Of a DNA stretch of 64,000 bases, positions 58,406 to 64,000 are shown piece by piece. Origin of the DNA: Ixodes scapularis (lineage: Eukaryota > Arthropoda > Arachnida > Ixodida > Ixodidae); NCBI RefSeq assembly GCF_016920785.2, contig NW_024609880.1, forward strand, positions 32,759,152 through 32,823,151, in the 5' to 3' direction. The notes below the pieces were generated by a model. It saw nothing but the letters and a program-made list of their open reading frames with translations, did not search any database and was not told the DNA's origin. The position numbers and the translations under genes were made by a program. The number at the start of each line of letters is the position of its first letter. Position 1 is the first letter of the stretch.

Positions 58406-60452
58406 TGGTGCTCGCTTACATTGCGCTCGGCGAAATAAAATAAAACAAACGGGCCAAAACAGAATGGCGCTCGCTTAGACGAGTATTGACGCCTTGAAAA
58501 ATTATGCCCTCCTATGGTCACACTAAAAATACTGCAAAGTGACTCACACAAAAGACACCCTAAAATTGACAAGTATCTCAATTGCATACAGTCTCTCGGA
58601 AGTAAGTATTATATCAGTTCTAGACTTGCCAGCTTGTTTGAGTCTTTGTGGACACCACTTTGAAGTATATTGAGATCGACCGTAAGAGGGCGTAACATTT
58701 TAATTGGTCTATAGGCAGACAAGGCCCACATCATGCCTTTCCCACCTAGCGATGGCTAGCATGCATCGCACACACCTCACGACGGGATGCAATACTTCTT
58801 CGCGTGCAGCGTATTGGAAAGGCAGAAACACAATACACGGCGAAAAACGGACAATACCAGACGAATTCTGGAGAAGGAGGGGTCCTCCATCGACGGTCAG
58901 TTTCTCTGCTGCTCAACCTACGTGCTCCGAGCGTGGGTCACATGCGAGGGATACGTCCATTAAACGCCGGGTACTCCCCTCTCCCCGTTCCCACCATTTC
59001 CGTCCCCGACGCCCAGTCTGACCGATTTTGTTTCCTTTGGCTACGGCACTGGATACCACCGCTCGTGCTCGCGCGATGCCTCAGTATAGCAGTAACACAA
59101 CATCGAAAACATAATAACGAAAATTTGAAGCCACTGCGACCATTTCATGTTTATATTTTACCTGCCGCGTGTCTCTCTGTGTGTGTTTGGTTGTGTACGT
59201 GTTCAGAAGAGCCAGAGAGCGACTCTAAAGGGCACACGAATCTGTATTGCAGCGCACTGCGCTGCATTGCGTCTGCGGATAGCCCAAAAACTAGCTCAGA
59301 AAAAAAAAAGTAGGAGCAGTTTTGTTTAACGTTGTTTTATTTATATATCTAATACACATCTGTATGGGAGCACTGAATACAATAAACTGACCCTCGGAGC
59401 AAAATACACTCTCAATGTCTTTTTTTGTTTCACTTCATTTTTTAAACTTTCTTTTGCCTTCTTTCCCGTTTCCCTTTCTGCTCTATGCAGGGCCAGAAAT
59501 CCGGGGCACGCTCCTTCAAAATGGGCTTCGGACGTTAGAATTTCCGCCGTTTTTACGACGTCCCAACTCCGTGAGCGCCGTTGTTGTTCTGGGCCACGCC
59601 AGACGCCGAATCTAGGCTACCTTTGTGTGAATGTTTTTTTTTCTTCTTTTTTTTTGAAAGTGTAGGGGTTTGATATAACATTACGCTATCTGAAATCCTG
59701 CAACGTGAAGGTTATCACCCAAGGTTGCCCAACGGAAGTCGGGCCGCTTCAATGTGTGCGAACGGGGCCTCTCCGCCTGTGATATCGGGTTGTCAATTAG
59801 AGCTTTATGAATCTACTGTATTGCAGTGGTATTTCCTGGCTAGGAACACCTCCATTCTTCCGAAAGAGGCGTTGGTAATGTGAATCGTCCGTAATAAAAA
59901 GACGAAAAAAATGCATATGTCTGCCCAGTTGCTCCCCGAAAATGTTGCCTATATTTCGGTGTATCCATGACAACAGGGTCTGTATTAAAGAGGCATGACT
60001 TTTTATTTCTTTGGTATGAATCTAATCTGCGAGCGGTTGTAAACGGACCTACGCGTTGCACTGAGCTCCTTCGCGTCGTGATTGTGTCAATTTAACACCC
60101 ACTGCACCCGTTTTCACCCCAAGAGCCGGAGTAAAAAACTCGGCTCCTGAAGAGGCATTACAAACTTCCCCCTTTATGTCGGTAACTAAGACATATGTAG
60201 GTGAAACTTAGGTTAGATATGTGTTATCTCATCAAGACGTGCACGGTCCAAACGCCAAAACTGGTGGTTAAATGTTTGATTGGCGTTTCAAGTGGCGGTG
60301 TTAGGGGGGGGGGGGGGGTTGTTCATTCTTTCGGGGAACCGGAAGTTCTCTGGGACGTCAAAGACTGGACCACCGCCTAAGAAAAGTCTCTACATAGTTC
60401 AAAAGACAGTCTGCATGCAGATTCGAACGCGAGTAACCGCGAGATCCCTGCT
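58406..60452. other. Non-coding DNA, no gene recognised
   Basis: The 169-codon plus frame at 58804-59313 shows no domain. A G run lies at 60306-60318. Confidence 0.45.
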
Positions 60453-60572
60453 TCGAATGCCGCATGGCAATTAGTTCAATAAGAAAACTTGGGACGCGGA
60501 ATTCGAACCGTGGTCATTGCGGTGACTCTTGTTTACAGGTTTTCTTCTGTATGATGTATGAGCAGTGTGACC
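60453..60572 (-). repeat. tRNA-related SINE-like family E, copy 2
   Basis: On the minus strand: GGTCACACTGCTCATACATCAT, CCTGTAAAC, then a B-box GGTTCGAATTCC within CCACGGTTCGAATTCCGCG, then CATGCGGCATTCG. Collinear with 54969-55072, with a 15-20-bp length difference in the middle. Confidence 0.55.
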
Positions 60573-62420
60573 ATGGCTGAACACACGCAAAAATACTACA
60601 GAATCCGGGAGGCGCCATAACCAAAAATAACTTCACCGACTTGACAAAGAAAACGAAAGAAATTCATTAGACGTTTTACCTTCCATGCGAAAGGCTTAAT
60701 CCCTATGTGCACAAAAAATGCGAGTGTCTATCTCAACGAAGGAATTACGGAAGTAATGCGAGTCCTCCCTCTGAGTTTGCTTTCGAAAAAAATCATTTAG
60801 GCTGCTAGACTCTCGCGTTGTGTTCGCTAATGCTTTTTTTTCTTCTTCTTTTCAAGTCGTGTAGTCAGCCGTCGAAAACAACCTATAATGTTTGTCACGC
60901 CACTACTATACGAAGTCACACGAACAAAGTTCACATCGGAATCCCTTAGTTTAGACTAGACCAAAAACTAGTTCCGACACTTCGAAACAATACATCTCTG
61001 CCAGTTTCCCCAAAAATCTAATCTAGTTCCATTCCCCAGACTCCCGGAATAAATCAGGAGAGAGAACAAAACAGGTCACAAATGCAACTCTCCCTTTTTG
61101 CACAAACCACCTCGGGTTCCCAAAAGAAGAAACGAAGAAATAGAAAATGGTGTAAGAGACAAACGGGCCGGGACTCGCTGCTCCGTGCCCGGCGTTATGA
61201 ATGTCTCGCTGGCGTTACGGAGGTCGACAGGCCACGCGCGAGAAGAAGAACGGTGAGGACCAAAATAAGAAGTAATGCTCCCAGTTGGGCCCAAGGAGTC
61301 TCCGCTCCCATCTCATATTTCCTCCCACCGTCCACGCTCGCGCGCGGCTCCTCGGCAACACCGACTACGAGACAAGGCCTGTAACCTTTCCCAACAGGCG
61401 TCATCACAAGCGGATCTAAACAACGTCACCTAGCTCGCGTCAGCGGCGCCGCCAGCGCGCCCGTCGCTCTGCGTCACACTCTCGTCGAGGTTCAGCATCT
61501 TTGCCGCTTTGAAACGATTTGGGGGTCCACTCGCGATGATGTCATGCTCAGGCCTTGTCTTCCATGCGGTATTGCTCCCGGTTTCCCCTGTGTGAGCGCG
61601 TCTTTCGAGGCTCTGACATGGTTCTTGTTTCTGTCTCGACCTATTGTTGTCGCTTCCTTTTTCCCCTCGTCGTTGCTTTGCGACTTTTTGTCGCCTTTGT
61701 TTTCGGACATGACGTGAGGGGGGTTTTGTGCGAGACGGAAGCGGTGACCGACCGGGCCGCGAAGTTAAGAATGCGGCCCGCTCGCGCTTTGGCGACGTTT
61801 TCGAGAGTCACGTTGATTCAGCGCGACGATGCGGTAATGTTAAAGTAGGAAAAGAAAAGAAAAACGGGACCCGCTTTTCCGCTGTCTTGACGCAATTCTT
61901 CTCAAAAACAAAAAACTCGTATGCGTCTTTTTTTTTTTTTTTTTTTTTTGTACGTAGTTTTTTTGTCTATTTCGTTGTCCTTTTCGGAGAAGTGTTTGCT
62001 TACACGTTGGTGTGTGGTGCAGGTCATCGTGGACCGGATTTCGGCTACTTTCCCTGTGATATTGTCAGAAGAAACAACCAGGGTTTGTAGCCAATCTCGG
62101 GATGATAAAGTGTTTTGTTTCTGAAGCTATCTGGAGTATTTGGTTATTGAGGTAAAACAGCGATGCAACGGCCTACTTATCTCACTCTCCTTTGGTATAT
62201 CATTCGGCGAAGGAACACTAAAATTAATTTAGAGCTCGCGCTTTTTTTTCTTTTTTGTGGAAAAAGAGGGCTGGCACTTTTAGGGCACTAGTGAGTTGTT
62301 TCGGGCCACAGCGCCTCGGCTTAAAGGTGCAGTGCGCCGATATTCAGATTGGAAGAGTTCTGACGTCACACAAGTTCACTGGCACTTGCGGGACCCAGGT
62401 ATACTCGAACGCTACGAATC
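60573..62420. other. Non-coding DNA with CpG-richer patches
   Basis: About 61150-61500 and 61530-61850 are richer in CpG and have overlapping open frames without recognisable domains. A T run lies at 61928-61949. Confidence 0.45.
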
Positions 62421-63798
62421 CCGGAGAAAACTCACCGAAGAAAAGCTCACCGGAGATAAGCTCACCAGAGAAAAGCTCAAAAAAGAAAAGCTCACCGCAA
62501 AACCGGGGGATGCGCAGAAAAGCTCACCGGCCCTTGAGCGTATGCGGAGAAAAGCTCACCGATTTTTTTTTTAATTCTTTTTATATGGAGGCTGTTGGAT
62601 CATGCGTAACATATTTCAATTTATTATCATTAAAATTCCTCAGCTTGGTAAAAAAGGAAATGTCCTTTTTTGTATTATTTGTCAAGCTTATTGGGTATAT
62701 TGGTCCCAAATTAAAAAAAAAAAAGATGAGGGCGAGTGTTTTCTGTGACTTACTCTCTAGGCAACGAAAGCTTAACTGAAAACTTGATGAACTTGAAGAA
62801 TATGAAAAAGTTCAAAAACTTAATAATGTCTGCCTAAAACCTAAAAATCAAAACTGTAAATGCCGAAAATCCGAAAGTGCATCTGCAACAACGCGGTGCC
62901 TGAAATTCTCTTTGAAGCTTTTGTTAACCTTTGAAAACAGGCTAAACCGTCAGTAGGATATCGAGACATCTTTCTTCCACGAACATGGACATTTTCTAGC
63001 CGTTCGTGCTGGTGTTTCCACACCTTGCCTTTGTGTGATAGCGTCCTTCCACGGTGAGCCACCCGTGACCTTCAGTACTGCACACTGGGACCGTTGTTAC
63101 TCGTAACTTATACAAGAACAAGTATTCTGTAAGGCAGCGAATAGTAAACGTTGGTAAACGTTATACATGATGAAAATCGCTCACATGACGACGACGGAGT
63201 GAAGACAACGAACACGACAGGACAAAGCTGTTCTCGCAACTGAAGTTTTGTTAGTGAAATTAACAGAAAGAAGACAACGTAGCCGACACTGATTACATCA
63301 GTACCTACTTATCTATTAGGCACTACGCAATATTTGGAGCTAGAACGATTTACACACCGCTATTCATATTAGCTCGCAAAGAACAAACCTCTCTGACAGA
63401 GTTACCGACGGCGCACTGTCAGTTGTCAATAAATTGTTCTTTTTTACCGGTGAGCGATCGATGTTCTGATTTTATACCGTTTCGGCTTCATTAATATGCA
63501 AAATAGATGATTACTAATTTCTGAGAATTTAGTAAATATGCCCAACGAACTTCAAGTATATCGCAAAAAGAGGACATATTTTTATTGAAGTGACGAATAC
63601 GAATTGTGTTAAATTACCACGTTTGACGCAGAATCCGCTAAGTTAAAGAAAAAATCGGTGAGGTTTTCTCCGCATCCGCTCAAAGGCCGGTGAGCTTTTC
63701 TCCGCGTCTGCCGGTTTTGCGGTGAGCTTTTCTCCGGTGAGCTTATCTCCGGTGAGCTTTTCTCCGGTGAGCTTTCCTCAGGTGAGCTTTTCTCCGCC
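62421..63798. mobile_element. 1.4-kb element whose terminal inverted repeats are iterated 15-mers (possibly Mutator-like)
   Basis: The left TIR (62421-62572) consists of variants of GGAGAAAAGCTCACC and ends ...AGCTCACCGATTTTTT. The right TIR (63645-63798) is its inverted copy, with matching interruptions (GCAAAACCGG...ATGCGGAGAAAA). Just outside, CGAACGCTAC (62406-62415) and CGAACGCAAC (63802-63811) could be a 10-bp target duplication with one mismatch. Long TIRs with 9-11-bp duplications are typical of Mutator-like elements. The ~1.07-kb interior is AT-rich; its minus frame 62841-63062 is not recognised as a transposase. Confidence 0.7.
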
Positions 63799-64000
63799 GC
63801 CCGAACGCAACACCATTGACCAGGAAACCTCCTTGTTGGGGTGTAATTTCAAGGATAAACGCTAGAGTTTTCTTTCAGCCTCTCATGGTCCCCCAGTAAC
63901 GGTATTTGAATGTGACTCATGGATTGGATCCAAGCATTGCGGGAGCATTCGACTTGGGATCATGATAATCAATTCGCCTCGAGATTCGACTGACGCGGCT

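Noticed and set aside
62255..62779. Lysine/serine-rich 174-codon frame
   Set aside because: Its repetitive core is the translated 15-mer TIR array, and the rest has no recognisable domain.
62421..63798. CRISPR-like short repeats
   Set aside because: The units are contiguous without spacers, inverted at the two ends of an element, in a eukaryotic genome.

Overview
This is a eukaryotic window, almost certainly from an arthropod and most likely from a chelicerate such as a hard tick (inference). The reasons are one host exon of the arthropod tartan/capricious leucine-rich-repeat family, a Penelope-like retroelement endonuclease, tRNA-derived SINE-like repeats, LINE-like 3' ends with microsatellite tails, and long AT-rich non-coding stretches full of foldback DNA. 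No bacterial-style gene organisation is present. Species was not determined.

Layout. The left edge (1-1298, minus strand) holds the only confident host coding sequence: the 5' coding exon of a secreted or membrane LRR protein. It has a start codon, a signal peptide and a probable 3' splice site just upstream in its 5' UTR, and it runs off the window. I found no second confident host exon. Two weak exon candidates are listed (28105-28202 plus, 58217-58378 minus).

The other ~62 kb is intergenic or intronic DNA dominated by mobile-element debris. The recognisable pieces are: a 5'-truncated Penelope-like element (about 34490-35202, minus) with a GIY-YIG-type C-terminus, a hammerhead-like motif and flanking (TA)n tracts; a decayed hAT transposon (about 36115-37985) whose dimerisation-domain coding remnant carries a one-base frameshift and which contains a nested 221-bp MITE; an inverted-repeat element with a THAP-like ORF start (51019-52152); two LINE-like 3' ends in opposite orientation that share a stem-loop, a polyadenylation signal and a microsatellite tail (50425-50527 plus, 57572-57685 minus); a third such end (47013-47079); and several tRNA-related SINE-like copies.

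The most unusual content is (1) a two-copy TA-flanked MITE family (15736-16074 and 29177-29817) whose interiors are different minisatellites; the larger copy carries nine TGACGTCA and six CACGTG palindromes; (2) an element (62421-63798) whose ~150-bp terminal inverted repeats are built from iterated 15-mers related to GGAGAAAAGCTCACC, with a possible ~10-bp target duplication; and (3) at least a dozen foldback structures, including three of 0.7-1.6 kb, one of which has a near-perfect 72-bp hairpin at its core and a SINE-like insertion in one arm. Transcripts crossing these would fold into long double-stranded RNA. All alignments were done by eye.
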